The position numbers and the translations under genes were made by a program. The notes under the pieces were generated by a model. The model was not told where the DNA came from, searched no databases, and saw only the letters and a list, made by a program, of their open reading frames with translations. From Borrelia turicatae 91E135 (GTDB taxonomy: Bacteria > Spirochaetota > Spirochaetia > Borreliales > Borreliaceae), in assembly GCF_000012085.2 (NCBI RefSeq), contig NC_008710.1, positions 558,001 to 622,000 of the forward strand: a stretch of DNA of 64,000 bases. Reading direction: 5' to 3'. Positions 26,513-35,723 of this stretch are shown piece by piece (within the stretch, counting starts at the first letter, position 1; each line of letters begins with the position of its first letter).

Positions 26513-26535
26513 TTTTATGTATTTAAGGGCAATTT

Positions 26536-28689
26536 ATGAATAGTAGTGATATGATAGATAAATTTAAAGATTCTTTTAAAGAGGAGTCTATAGAGAATAT
26601 TTCAGATATTGAGCATGCACTTCTTAATATTGAGTTTGAATCGGGAAAAGAGGTTGTCAATTCTATTTTTAGAAATTTTCATACAATCAAGGGTAGTGCA
26701 GGAATGTTTGGTTTTAATTTAACAGCTTCTCTTGTTCATGAAATAGAAACGGTTCTTGATCCTATAAAGGAAGGTTCTGATGAATTTAATCAGGATACTG
26801 TTGATGCTACTTTAATGGCAGTTGATTTTATTCGTGAACTAATTGAAGGAGATGAGGCTATTGATGAGAGTGCATATAAAAATCGTGAAAAAATTTTGAT
26901 AGATACAATCAAAAAAGGATTTGGACTTGGTGTTGATGTTGGGTTAAATACTGATTCAGTTTTAAGTTCTACTGGAGGAGATCAGATAAGTTTATCTAAT
27001 GATTTGGATTCACAAGGAGCTTTCTTGGATGCATCTTTGGAGCAAGGTAAATTTGAGGATGAAGCTTTAAATGTTGAGACTAAAATTTATAAAATTCTTT
27101 TTTCGCCTTCAAGGGGAATTTTATTTCATGGGCACAAACCAATCAATTTTTTAAAAAAATTATTAAATTTAGGAAATGGACAAGTTAGGGCTAGGGTAAA
27201 AAACATTCCCGACTTGGAATTAATGTCTCCTGATAATGTTTATGTTGAGTGGGAAGTCAAGCTAGAGACAGAAGAGAGTAAAAGTTCTATAGAAGATATT
27301 TTTATGTTTTTGGATGGACAGTCAAAATTTGTTGTTGAAGAAGTTGATTCATCTTATGATATGCCTGAGGCCTTTGAGCTTGATTCCTTAGTAAATAATT
27401 TAGATAAAGGTGTTGATGAAGTCTGCTCTAAAGAAAAACAGAATTCATCAAAAACAGAAGAGATATTTAATAAAACGGCTCTTAAGGGTGGAGCTAATTT
27501 TAATGATGATACTGCTAAAAGTAAAGTAAACATTGCAAGTATTAAGGTTGATTCAAAAAAATTGGATCATTTGGTCAATCTTGTTGGTGAACTTGTTACG
27601 ATTCAATCTAAGCTTGCAAAGGAAGCTGAGAGTAGTAATAATAATATTTTAAATTCAATTTCAGCTGAATTTTCTTTGCTTATTAATGAGCTTAGAGATT
27701 ATACCACAGGACTTAGAACAGTTCCTATTGAGATTTTATTTGTCAAATTTCAAAGAATAGTTAAAGATTTATCTGCTCAACTTGGCAAATCAATTCGTTA
27801 TCATTCACAAGGTGGTGATACTGTTCTTGATAAAAGTATTATTGAAAGATTAAATGAACCTTTAGTGCATTTAATAAGGAATGCAATTGATCATGGAATT
27901 GAACCGGCAGAAGAGAGAATAGAGGCAGGAAAAGATCCGCAAGGTGTCATTAAGCTTTCTGCGCATCAATCAGGTGATTCTGTGATTATTATTATTGAAG
28001 ATGATGGTAGAGGACTTAATAAGCGTAAAATAATTAAGAGAGCTATAGAGAGATATATAATATCTGATGCTGTTTCAAGGACTTTATCAGATGTGGATAT
28101 TTATAATTTAATTTTTGAACCGGGATTTTCAACAGCTGATGTTGTGACAAATGTATCAGGTCGTGGTGTTGGAATGGATGTTGTTAAAAAACAGGTAGAG
28201 TCTCTTAGAGGGAATGTGATTCTTGAGAGTGAATTTGGCAAATATACTCGCATAAAGTTAATTTTTCCTTTGACTTTGGCAATTATTGAAGGGTGGCTTG
28301 TGAGGGTAAGAGATGAACATTTTATTGTGCCTCTCTCTAGTGTTGAGTCTTGTCTTGAAGCTGATAAATTGATGTCTAAGGTGTGTGGGTTTGAAAATAA
28401 TAGTAATGTTATGAATTATAGAGGAAGCATGATTAGCTTTATACGTTTGCGAGAATTTTTTGAAATATCTGATGAAGAAAGTGATAGTGAGCATGTTGTT
28501 GTTGTTAATGCAAATAGTGGTAAAATAGGAATTGTAGTGGATGAGGTATTAGGACAACATCAGACCGTTATAAAAACTTTAGGTAAAATTTATTCTAAAG
28601 TAGAAGGGGTTTCTGGAGCTACAATACTTGGAGATGGTAGTCTAGCCTTAGTAGTTGATATTGATACAATAACCAAGGTTATAAGGTAA
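26536..28689 (+). CDS. cheA1: Chemotaxis histidine kinase CheA (CheA1)
   Basis: Autophosphorylates and passes phosphate to CheY and CheB. Domains in order: the P1 HPt with the phospho-His at H49 (RNFHTIKGSAGMFGF); a long acidic P2/linker; P3 dimerisation (SKKLDHLVNLVGELVTIQSK); the P4 ATPase with the N-box HLIRNAIDHGIEP, EDDGRGL and GRGVGMDVVKKQV; and a C-terminal P5 CheW-like domain (LVRVRDEHFIVPLSSVES). The length of 717 residues is typical and all catalytic boxes are intact. In B. burgdorferi the other CheA (CheA2) is the one needed for swimming chemotaxis. Confidence 0.96.
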   Translation: MNSSDMIDKFKDSFKEESIENISDIEHALLNIEFESGKEVVNSIFRNFHTIKGSAGMFGFNLTASLVHEIETVLDPIKEGSDEFNQDTVDATLMAVDFIRELIEGDEAIDESAYKNREKILIDTIKKGFGLGVDVGLNTDSVLSSTGGDQISLSNDLDSQGAFLDASLEQGKFEDEALNVETKIYKILFSPSRGILFHGHKPINFLKKLLNLGNGQVRARVKNIPDLELMSPDNVYVEWEVKLETEESKSSIEDIFMFLDGQSKFVVEEVDSSYDMPEAFELDSLVNNLDKGVDEVCSKEKQNSSKTEEIFNKTALKGGANFNDDTAKSKVNIASIKVDSKKLDHLVNLVGELVTIQSKLAKEAESSNNNILNSISAEFSLLINELRDYTTGLRTVPIEILFVKFQRIVKDLSAQLGKSIRYHSQGGDTVLDKSIIERLNEPLVHLIRNAIDHGIEPAEERIEAGKDPQGVIKLSAHQSGDSVIIIIEDDGRGLNKRKIIKRAIERYIISDAVSRTLSDVDIYNLIFEPGFSTADVVTNVSGRGVGMDVVKKQVESLRGNVILESEFGKYTRIKLIFPLTLAIIEGWLVRVRDEHFIVPLSSVESCLEADKLMSKVCGFENNSNVMNYRGSMISFIRLREFFEISDEESDSEHVVVVNANSGKIGIVVDEVLGQHQTVIKTLGKIYSKVEGVSGATILGDGSLALVVDIDTITKVIR

Positions 28690-28697
28690 TATGATTG

Positions 28698-28725
28698 AAC
28701 ATAATATATTTAACATAATATATTT
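28698..28725 (+). repeat. Perfect 14-bp tandem duplication between cheA and cheB
   Basis: AACATAATATATTT occurs twice back to back (28698-28711 and 28712-28725), filling most of the 48-base gap and ending 12 bases before the cheB ATG. The unit contains the palindrome AATATATT. It may affect cheB translation or vary in copy number. Confidence 0.85.
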
Positions 28726-28737
28726 TGGGCTTTTATA

Positions 28738-29889
28738 ATGAAAATATTGATCATTGATATTCAAGGTCTTATAAGACAGGTTTTTGTTAGAGCTTTTTCT
28801 AAGGATTTAAATGTTGAGATATTAAATCCAGGTTCTAATTCTTTAAACCTTATTAATGTTTTTTTACAAAAATTTCCTGATTTGGTTATTGTTGATGAAA
28901 ATTCTGCCAAGTCTCATTTTGGAAATGCTCTTAATAATGTTCTTAATAATATCTCACTTCCTGTTATTTTTATAGCAGAAGATGAAGTTTATCCACAATT
29001 TGGTTTTCTTGAATCTAAGAGAGATAAAATTAAACTAATAATAAATAAACTTAACTTTAAACTTACAGTTAATTTATTTAGAAGTGATTATTTGGATTTA
29101 ATAAAATCTGAGATCAAGAAACTAGCTGGTAATAAATTTATTGTTTCTTTTGAGACTAAGAGAATAAAAGCCCCTGATTCTTTTGTTAAGTCTGAGAGTA
29201 AAAAATCTGAAGGTAGTATTTCTGGTATAACAAGAAGCTATAAGGTTGCCGATGTGATTAATGTTGCTCCTAAGAATGATCCAGATGTTATTCTGAAATA
29301 TCAAGGTGTTATTAATAAAAATAAAACCGGAAAAGTTATTTTTGTTGGTTCTTCAACTGGTGGTACTGAGGCTTTAAGAGTATTTTTAAAGTTTTTTAAA
29401 AGAGACTCTCCTCCAATTGTTATTGTTCAGCATATGCCAGGGGGTTTTACAACATCTTTTGCAAAGAGTTTGAATAATGAGCTTGAAATTGATGTAAAAG
29501 AGGCTGAAGATGGAGATATTTTAAGGCCTGGTCTTGTAATAATTGCCAATGGTCATTATCATTTAATTGTGAAGTATGCTAATGGGAACTATTTTGTTAA
29601 TTTATTAGATGGTCCTTTAGTTAGTAGACATAAGCCTTCTGTTAATGTCTTGTTTCGTTCTGCGGCTATGTATGCTGGAGAAAATGCTATTGGGGTTATG
29701 CTTACGGGAATGGGAGATGATGGTGCTTGTTGTATGCTTGAGATGAAGAAAAGTGGTGCATATAACATCGCGCAAGATCAGGTAACGTCTGTGGTATTTG
29801 GAATGCCTATGGAGGCAATAAAAATAGGTGCTGTAGATAAGGTTCTTCCTTTAAATAAAATATCTGAATATATTTTAAGGAGATCTTAA
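28738..29889 (+). CDS. cheB2: CheB methylesterase with a degraded receiver domain
   Basis: Removes methyl groups (and deamidates) on chemoreceptors. The C-terminal esterase domain (about 195-383) keeps the catalytic triad: Ser in FVGSSTGGTEAL, His in VQHMPGGFTTSFA and Asp in MLTGMGDDGA. The N-terminal receiver keeps D7 and the probable phosphoacceptor D53 (VIVDENSA), but the second acidic pocket residue is Ile (IIDIQG), and the switch Thr/Ser and the Lys-Pro segment are not found. Phospho-activation is therefore doubtful. The stop overlaps the next ATG (TAATG). Confidence 0.9.
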   Translation: MKILIIDIQGLIRQVFVRAFSKDLNVEILNPGSNSLNLINVFLQKFPDLVIVDENSAKSHFGNALNNVLNNISLPVIFIAEDEVYPQFGFLESKRDKIKLIINKLNFKLTVNLFRSDYLDLIKSEIKKLAGNKFIVSFETKRIKAPDSFVKSESKKSEGSISGITRSYKVADVINVAPKNDPDVILKYQGVINKNKTGKVIFVGSSTGGTEALRVFLKFFKRDSPPIVIVQHMPGGFTTSFAKSLNNELEIDVKEAEDGDILRPGLVIIANGHYHLIVKYANGNYFVNLLDGPLVSRHKPSVNVLFRSAAMYAGENAIGVMLTGMGDDGACCMLEMKKSGAYNIAQDQVTSVVFGMPMEAIKIGAVDKVLPLNKISEYILRRS

Positions 29890-31661
29890 TGGAAGATGAT
29901 GGTAAATTTCTGGATATTAATCCGCATATTAATAAATTATTTGTTGAACTTGAGGCTTTTGATAGTCGTTCAAGGCAAGTTTATGCCAGTTTAAGTAAAT
30001 CAATTCCTAAATTAATAGAAAAACTTTCCAAAGATATTAAAGATTTATCTTTTAATATTGGGTTTATTTCTAATCTTGATATTGATAATGATTATTCTTT
30101 GAATAACTTTATCTCTAAAGTAATAAGGGTATTGAATGATTTTGTATCTTATTTTAATTCTTCAACTGAATTGCTTGAAGCACAGTTTGGCGTGATAAGA
30201 GATAAGGTTAAAGATATAGAGATTCTTGAAGATGTAATTGAAAAGATGAAAAAAAGTTCTATTGATATGGAAATAATGTCGATTAATACATTGACTGTTG
30301 CCATGAGGGCTGGGAGAGCAGGAGGTGCTTTTTCTTATATTACAAATGAGATTAAGACTTTAACTCAATCTATGATTAAGCAAGCAGATCAGCTAACTAG
30401 TAGGGGTAGAGATATTAAAGTTGGACTTGATCGTGCTAAGGATCAGGTACTTGAAAATAATACGGCTGAGAATAAAATTCTTGAAGAATTTAAAGATAAT
30501 TTGATTAAAAATATAGATGAATTTTCAGGGGGTATTGGCGAAGTTATTGCCTTTTATGATAACATATTAGGTATACTTAGTGAGTTTAAATTTAAGTTTG
30601 TAAATGCTGTGTCTTATCTACAGTTTCAAGATAGACTTACTCAGTCTTTGTATCATCTAAATATTATGTATTCAAGCATTGATGTTTTTAAGTTTAGAGA
30701 TACAAGTGAGGTTCAGAAGTTAAAAGTCTTATCTGTTTTTACAAATTCATCCAAAATGATAGTTGGAGATGTTATTGCTAAGTTGGATGAAAATTTGAGG
30801 GCTTTTGAAGAATTTATTGACACATCGATTTCTTCTATTCAGGTCATTAATGATTTAAAGTCAGATAATTCTTCATATATTGATATTTCAAGATCAGTTG
30901 AATCTTTTTCCGTGATTTTATCGAATTTACTTAAAAGGATTGATGATGTTGAAAAAAATAATTCTAATTTTTTAAATCTTTATTATGAACAGATTAAGCT
31001 TGTTAAATCTTTGGAATTAATGTTTTCAAATATTTCAGCTATCTCTTCTAGGTTTCAAAATATTAATATAGCTTCCAAAATAGAGGTTGTAAAGAGGGTT
31101 GAACTTGAGGATATGGAAGGTAATATTTCTGAAATGTCAAAAATTATTAGTGATATTGAGCTAAATATTACCAAAGGACGAGAGTTTTTGTCCCAAATAA
31201 TATTTTTCTTTGAAAAAGTTGTGAAAGATTGCGATAATAGATTTTATCTTGAAAGAAATTATTTTAACAAATTTAAAAAGCTTTTTATGGAGATAAAGAA
31301 TAATATTTTTGAGATAAAAAAGATTGCTCTTGATCAGGTATTATCCTATGAAATCTTTCCAGTTGATTTTTTAGAAATATTTGAAGAAGTAAAGTTAGGT
31401 ATTCATAATATTAAGAATTTGAGAATGGATCTTTTAAATCTTGAAAAGACTTTAATGGAAATGGACAATGATATTAATAGTACTCTTGATTTAGAGTTAT
31501 TGAAAAATGGTCTTAAGTGTGTTGAAATTGAAGATAAGGAATTTATTCGCAGAATTGCTAATAGGTTTACTTTGTTTATTCATAAAAAATATTTATTGTC
31601 TCTTATCGAGGATGAAAAGGATGTTCATTCATTTGATGAGGGTAGTGTAATTTTATTCTAA
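29889..31661 (+). CDS. Soluble MCP-tip-like coiled-coil protein of the che operon
   Basis: I recognise no named family. The protein is 590 residues, almost all helical, with no membrane segment. Residues about 127-160 (MEIMSINTLTVAMRAGRAGG, AFSYITNEIKTL) resemble the hairpin tip of chemoreceptors (family: I-NLLALNAAIEAARAGExGRGFAVVADEVRKL). Residues 245-252 read QFQDRLTQ, close to the DFQDLTGQ helix of the phosphatase CheZ and to a related motif in some MCP-like proteins. It lies between cheB and cheY, with its start overlapping the cheB stop. A role as kinase-binding scaffold or as CheY phosphatase is inference. Confidence 0.75.
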   Translation: MEDDGKFLDINPHINKLFVELEAFDSRSRQVYASLSKSIPKLIEKLSKDIKDLSFNIGFISNLDIDNDYSLNNFISKVIRVLNDFVSYFNSSTELLEAQFGVIRDKVKDIEILEDVIEKMKKSSIDMEIMSINTLTVAMRAGRAGGAFSYITNEIKTLTQSMIKQADQLTSRGRDIKVGLDRAKDQVLENNTAENKILEEFKDNLIKNIDEFSGGIGEVIAFYDNILGILSEFKFKFVNAVSYLQFQDRLTQSLYHLNIMYSSIDVFKFRDTSEVQKLKVLSVFTNSSKMIVGDVIAKLDENLRAFEEFIDTSISSIQVINDLKSDNSSYIDISRSVESFSVILSNLLKRIDDVEKNNSNFLNLYYEQIKLVKSLELMFSNISAISSRFQNINIASKIEVVKRVELEDMEGNISEMSKIISDIELNITKGREFLSQIIFFFEKVVKDCDNRFYLERNYFNKFKKLFMEIKNNIFEIKKIALDQVLSYEIFPVDFLEIFEEVKLGIHNIKNLRMDLLNLEKTLMEMDNDINSTLDLELLKNGLKCVEIEDKEFIRRIANRFTLFIHKKYLLSLIEDEKDVHSFDEGSVILF

Positions 31662-31698
31662 CTTTTGTATACTTTTTATGTGGTTTTAGGAGCGTTAC

Positions 31699-32073
31699 AT
31701 GCAAAAAAGGATTTTGGTTATAGATGACAATAGGGCCATTAGGCAAAGTGTTGCTTACATTTTAGAGCAGAATGGTTTTGGAGTTTCTGAGGCTCAAGAT
31801 GGGTTAGAGGGTGTATCTAAGTTTAAGGAAGCCGTTGGACAGAGTGATAAAGATTTTGATCTAATTATTACGGATATCAATATGCCTAACTTGGATGGAA
31901 TAGGGGTGATTAAACAGATAAGGGAGTTTGGAAGTTTTGTTCCAATACTTGTTTTAACTACTGAATCTGAACAGTCAAAAGTTGATGAGGGGCGTAAAGC
32001 TGGTGCTACTGGTTGGCTTGTTAAACCTTTCAATCCCGACACTCTTATGCGAACAATATCAAAAATATTTTAG
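31699..32073 (+). CDS. cheY2: Single-domain response regulator (CheY2)
   Basis: A stand-alone receiver of 124 residues with a complete site: D9-D10 (LVIDDN), D59 (LIITDINMPNLDG), the switch Thr in LVLTTES and the Lys in WLVKPFNP. An AGGAG-type site precedes the ATG. It is last in the che operon and is the likely target of the CheA two genes upstream. In B. burgdorferi the homologue is dispensable for swimming chemotaxis and has been linked to virulence. Confidence 0.93.
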   Translation: MQKRILVIDDNRAIRQSVAYILEQNGFGVSEAQDGLEGVSKFKEAVGQSDKDFDLIITDINMPNLDGIGVIKQIREFGSFVPILVLTTESEQSKVDEGRKAGATGWLVKPFNPDTLMRTISKIF

Positions 32074-32119
32074 CTTTTATTTTTAAGTTGTCTTAAATTT
32101 GTGCTCAAGGTTTAGTTTT

Positions 32120-33463
32120 ATGGATTTTAAGTTAGAAAAACAATTTTATTTCCATTTAGGAGAGTTGATAAAATTTAATAGTGTTAACGCTTCTGCTTTG
32201 AAAAATAGGCCTTTTGGGGAACAAATTGATTTATGTTTAGATAAAGTTTTGGAAATAGCTAAAAATATTGGTTTTAAAGTTTATAGGGATCGTGATGGAT
32301 ATTATGGTTTTGCTGATATAGGGCAGGGTGATGAACTTATAGGTATTTTAGCCCACATTGATATTGTTGATGCTGGCAATGTGTCTAATTGGAATTCAAA
32401 TCCTTTTAAACTTGATTTTAGAGATGGCAAAATATATGCTAGGGGTATTCTAGATGATAAGGGGCCTTTGATGGCTGTTCTTTATGCTTTTAAATTATTA
32501 GTCTTAGAGGGGATTTTTTTTAATAAAAGGTTTAGGATAATTTTTGGAACAGATGAAGAGGTGGCATGGCGTTGTATTGAGCAATATAAAATTAAGGAAG
32601 AGATTCCTGATTTTGCTTTTACACCCGATGGTGATTTTCCTGTTGTTAATGCTGAGAAAGGGTTATTGCAATTCGATATTATTAGTGATGAGAAGTTTTT
32701 TATGGATTTTGAGATTGGAACTGGATATAATGTGATTCCTGATGAGTGTTCTTTTGAGCTTGGTGATTTTAATAAAGATGATTTTAGAATTTTACTTGAC
32801 AGTTTTGGTGGTAAGATTAGATATAAATTTTTTGAGAACAGTGTTTTAATTCATGGAATTTCTGCCCATGCTTCATTACCTGAACTTGGTGTTAATGTTG
32901 CTCCTTATGCACTAAAGATTATTAAATCTTTAGGTGTAAAAGCCAATTTTATTAACTTTTTTGAAGATAGGATCAGTTTTACTATTAATGGTGAGAAACT
33001 ATTCGGTAAAGTTTTAGAAGATTCGAAATCTGGACAACTTACTCTTTGCTTGACAAAGGTTAAATTGTCTAAGACATCTAATCAAATTTTATCTTTTGAT
33101 ATGAGATATCCTGTAAGTTGTAGACGAGAAGAATTAGTGGATTTGATAAAAAGAACTTTAAATGTATATTCTTTAGATTATCATGAAGTTTCTTTTCTTG
33201 ATCCTCTTTATGTTGATTCTGATTCAAAGTTTATTGAGTCTTTGATTGAAGTTTATAAAGCCTTTACAGGTGAGAGTAATGTTAGTCCTATTGCTATTGG
33301 TGGTGCAACTTATTCCAGAGCTTTAAAAAATTGCGTTGCTTTTGGTCCATTATTTAAAGGCTCAGATAATACAGCTCATAAAACCAATGAGTATATTGAT
33401 GAGAGTGAACTTATGAATCTTGTTTTAATTTATAAGGATGCTATTAAGAGACTTAATACTTAA
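32120..33463 (+). CDS. M20-family dipeptidase (PepV-like)
   Basis: A cytoplasmic zinc dipeptidase that would release amino acids from imported peptides. The metal ligands are all visible: His in GILAHIDIVDAG, Asp in GILDDKGPLMAV, the Glu pair in FGTDEEVAWRC, Asp in FTPDGDFPVVNAEKG and the C-terminal His in DNTAHKTNEYIDE. The ATG at 32120, nine bases after AAGG, is preferred to the TTG at 32099. It gives 447 residues, normal for PepV. It stands alone between cheY and a tRNA. I do not recall this gene at this locus in Lyme-group genomes. Confidence 0.88.
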   Translation: MDFKLEKQFYFHLGELIKFNSVNASALKNRPFGEQIDLCLDKVLEIAKNIGFKVYRDRDGYYGFADIGQGDELIGILAHIDIVDAGNVSNWNSNPFKLDFRDGKIYARGILDDKGPLMAVLYAFKLLVLEGIFFNKRFRIIFGTDEEVAWRCIEQYKIKEEIPDFAFTPDGDFPVVNAEKGLLQFDIISDEKFFMDFEIGTGYNVIPDECSFELGDFNKDDFRILLDSFGGKIRYKFFENSVLIHGISAHASLPELGVNVAPYALKIIKSLGVKANFINFFEDRISFTINGEKLFGKVLEDSKSGQLTLCLTKVKLSKTSNQILSFDMRYPVSCRREELVDLIKRTLNVYSLDYHEVSFLDPLYVDSDSKFIESLIEVYKAFTGESNVSPIAIGGATYSRALKNCVAFGPLFKGSDNTAHKTNEYIDESELMNLVLIYKDAIKRLNT

Positions 33464-33595
33464 AATTTTATCTTTAAAAGGTTTAGTATCAATAATTCAG
33501 GTTTATTTTATTAGATTTATTAATATTATTTAGCAGCTGGTTTTTATTTGTAGTCTTTCCGCTGGTAAATATTGTTTCTTATTAAAATAAATTAA

Positions 33596-33679
33596 TACCG
33601 GTAGTCGGAGTCGAACCGACACAAGGTTACCCTCATCAGATTTTGAGTCTGACGCGTCTACCAATTCCGCCATACCGGC
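33596..33679 (-). tRNA. tRNA-Leu, anticodon CAA
   Basis: A class II tRNA of 84 bases. The acceptor arms GCCGGTA and TACCGGT pair (first pair G-U) with discriminator A. The anticodon stem TCAGA/TCTGA encloses the loop CTCAAAA (anticodon CAA, reading UUG). A long variable arm follows, then the T stem GTCGG/CCGAC with the loop TTCGACT. No CCA is encoded. It begins 8 bases after the pyrH stop on the same strand, so the two are probably co-transcribed. Confidence 0.96.
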
Positions 33680-33687
33680 AATAGTTT

Positions 33688-34377
33688 TTATTTTACTACA
33701 ATAGTTCCTAAAAAATCATCATTTTTATCAAAAACTTTCTTTAAGTTTTGAAGATCAGTTCCATTTAATATGTAAGCTTTGATACCAAGCTTTAGTGCTA
33801 GCTTCGTTGCTATTGGGTCAAACGGTAAATTTGAACCAGGCTCCCAGTTTTTTCCAACAATATTTTGTAATTCATTCCAAGTAATATTGCTTAATCCTTT
33901 TGCATCATCAAATTTTTTTGGATCTTTATCATAAATTTGATTTACATTGGTTAAATTAATTATTTCATCTGCTTTAAACTTTTCGGCGAACTTTACAGTA
34001 ATATAATCTGTTGAAAATCCTGCTTTCCATCCTGATGCAATTACTATTTGTCCTTTAAAATGAAAATCTTGAGTTGGATCGCTTACAATATTGTCAATGC
34101 AGAGTGGTTGCATTGCTTTGCTGATAAGTTTGGCATTTAGTTTGGTTGCCATTATTCCAATCTCATCAAGTTCATGATTTTTAAACTTAGGATTAATTTG
34201 TTTATAAGCATCTTGATATTCTCTTGCCGTTTTTCCTCCTCCTGTAATTAAGATAATTTTTCTTCTATTATCTTCTTGTACCCATTTGAAAATAAGATTT
34301 TTAAGATTTTTAATATATTCTATGTTAATTTTGTCAGGATTGATTATTCCACCTCCAAGGCTAATTATTTTTAGCAT
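33688..34377 (-). CDS. pyrH: Uridylate kinase, archaeal/spirochaetal type
   Basis: Phosphorylates UMP to UDP. It belongs to the amino-acid-kinase fold: IISLGGGIINPDKINIEYIK, ITGGGKTAREYQDAYK, DEIGIMATKLNAKLIS, then FSTDYITVKFAEKFKADEII and GSNLPFDPIATKLALKLGI. The LGGG(V/I)xxPDxI opening and TGGGKTAREY are those of the archaeal-plus-spirochaete UMP kinase branch, not the usual bacterial hexamer. The length of 229 residues is slightly short. It lies directly upstream of tRNA-Leu. With pyrG and prs it supports pyrimidine salvage. Confidence 0.92.
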   Translation of the reverse strand: MLKIISLGGGIINPDKINIEYIKNLKNLIFKWVQEDNRRKIILITGGGKTAREYQDAYKQINPKFKNHELDEIGIMATKLNAKLISKAMQPLCIDNIVSDPTQDFHFKGQIVIASGWKAGFSTDYITVKFAEKFKADEIINLTNVNQIYDKDPKKFDDAKGLSNITWNELQNIVGKNWEPGSNLPFDPIATKLALKLGIKAYILNGTDLQNLKKVFDKNDDFLGTIVVK

Positions 34378-34597
34378 TTAAACTCCTTATTCTTTGAGTC
34401 GATTATCTGTTTCTTTAATTTGTATTTTGTATTATATAGTATTTATATCGAATTTGTTGGAAAATATATTTAAAATCATGTAAGCTTATTAACTATACTA
34501 TGCAATATTTCCTTATATCTTGTAATTAAGAATATTTAGTATATTTAGTTATTAATCCAGGCTTTTTGTTAAGATTGGTATTTATTTGGAGGGTTTT

Positions 34598-35662
34598 ATG
34601 TGTAAGTACAAGGTCTCTGTGATTATTTGTTTTTTTAATTCTGATAGTACCCTTGAAGTTATGATAAAGAGTGCTCTTAATCAAACATTAAGAGATAAAG
34701 AAATTATACTTGTGAATGATGGTTCTTACGATAATAGTTTAAAGATAGCTCAAAAATATGCTGATCAGTATGATTGTGTGAAAATTATTAATCAAAAAAA
34801 TCTAGGAATAGCTGCCTCTAGGAATAATGGCCTTGAAAAGGCAGAAGGAGAATATATAATTTATTGGGATAGTGATGATTCTGTTGAGAATACTATGCTT
34901 GAGGTATTATATAATAGGGCAAAGGCCGATAATTCAGATGTTGTTTGTTCTCAATTTTACGTTTACTTTATTGCAAGAAATATTAAAAGAAGATCTGCAC
35001 TTCCTTTTCCAAATTATCCAATAACTGGGGAAGAGGCTTTTAAAAATTTATTATTAACTGTTTTTGCTAGCTTTTCTAAGAAAAATTTTGTTGTGGGTAC
35101 ATTGTGGGATAAACTGATTCGAAGAGATTTAATTGTAAAAAATGATATCATAGTAAATGATATAATATTAGAAGATATAGTTTTCATGCTTCATGTTTTT
35201 TTAAAGGCAGATAAAGTTTCTTTTGTAAATAATTATTTTTATACTAACTTTCAGTGGATGAGAAGTGCCAGTTCATCAATTAATGTAATTAGTAAGGTTT
35301 CTTTATCATTTAAGGTTGTGGAAAGTTTTTTAAAGGAAGAAGGAATTTTTGAGAAGTATTTTGAATATTATAAAAGATTTTATTTGCAGCTTTATTATTA
35401 TATTTCTTTTAAGCAGATTTATATTATAGGTTGGCACATTAAAGATCGACTTGTTTATAAGGCGCATAAAGCAAAACTTATTTCTGTTCTTAATGAGGTT
35501 CAAAATTCTAAGGAATTTCAAATTTATTATGCAAGTCTTAAGGGAGCTAGGTTTAGTGAGATTCAGATTTTGCCAAAAATTATGTTAAAAGTTTGGCATC
35601 TTAGCGCGAGACTTTATGTTAATTTTTCTCTATTTATTTATAAATCTTTTTTGAAAAATTAG
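34598..35662 (+). CDS. Family 2 glycosyltransferase
   Basis: Transfers a sugar from a nucleotide donor at the cytoplasmic face of the membrane. The GT-A fold starts VSVIICFFNSDSTLEVMIKS, then LNQTLRDKEIILVNDGSYDN and the metal-binding DxD in YIIYWDSDDSVEN. The second half is less conserved, with amphipathic C-terminal helices that may touch the membrane. The ATG at 34598 has GGAGG at 34588-34592; the in-frame TTG at 34586 is rejected. The acceptor is unknown; glycolipid synthesis is the usual guess in Borrelia. Confidence 0.88.
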   Translation: MCKYKVSVIICFFNSDSTLEVMIKSALNQTLRDKEIILVNDGSYDNSLKIAQKYADQYDCVKIINQKNLGIAASRNNGLEKAEGEYIIYWDSDDSVENTMLEVLYNRAKADNSDVVCSQFYVYFIARNIKRRSALPFPNYPITGEEAFKNLLLTVFASFSKKNFVVGTLWDKLIRRDLIVKNDIIVNDIILEDIVFMLHVFLKADKVSFVNNYFYTNFQWMRSASSSINVISKVSLSFKVVESFLKEEGIFEKYFEYYKRFYLQLYYYISFKQIYIIGWHIKDRLVYKAHKAKLISVLNEVQNSKEFQIYYASLKGARFSEIQILPKIMLKVWHLSARLYVNFSLFIYKSFLKN

Positions 35663-35723
35663 TGTTTTATTATTGTATTTATTATGGACTCTTTTTACAA
35701 TTTAACATAAAGGAGAATTTTTA

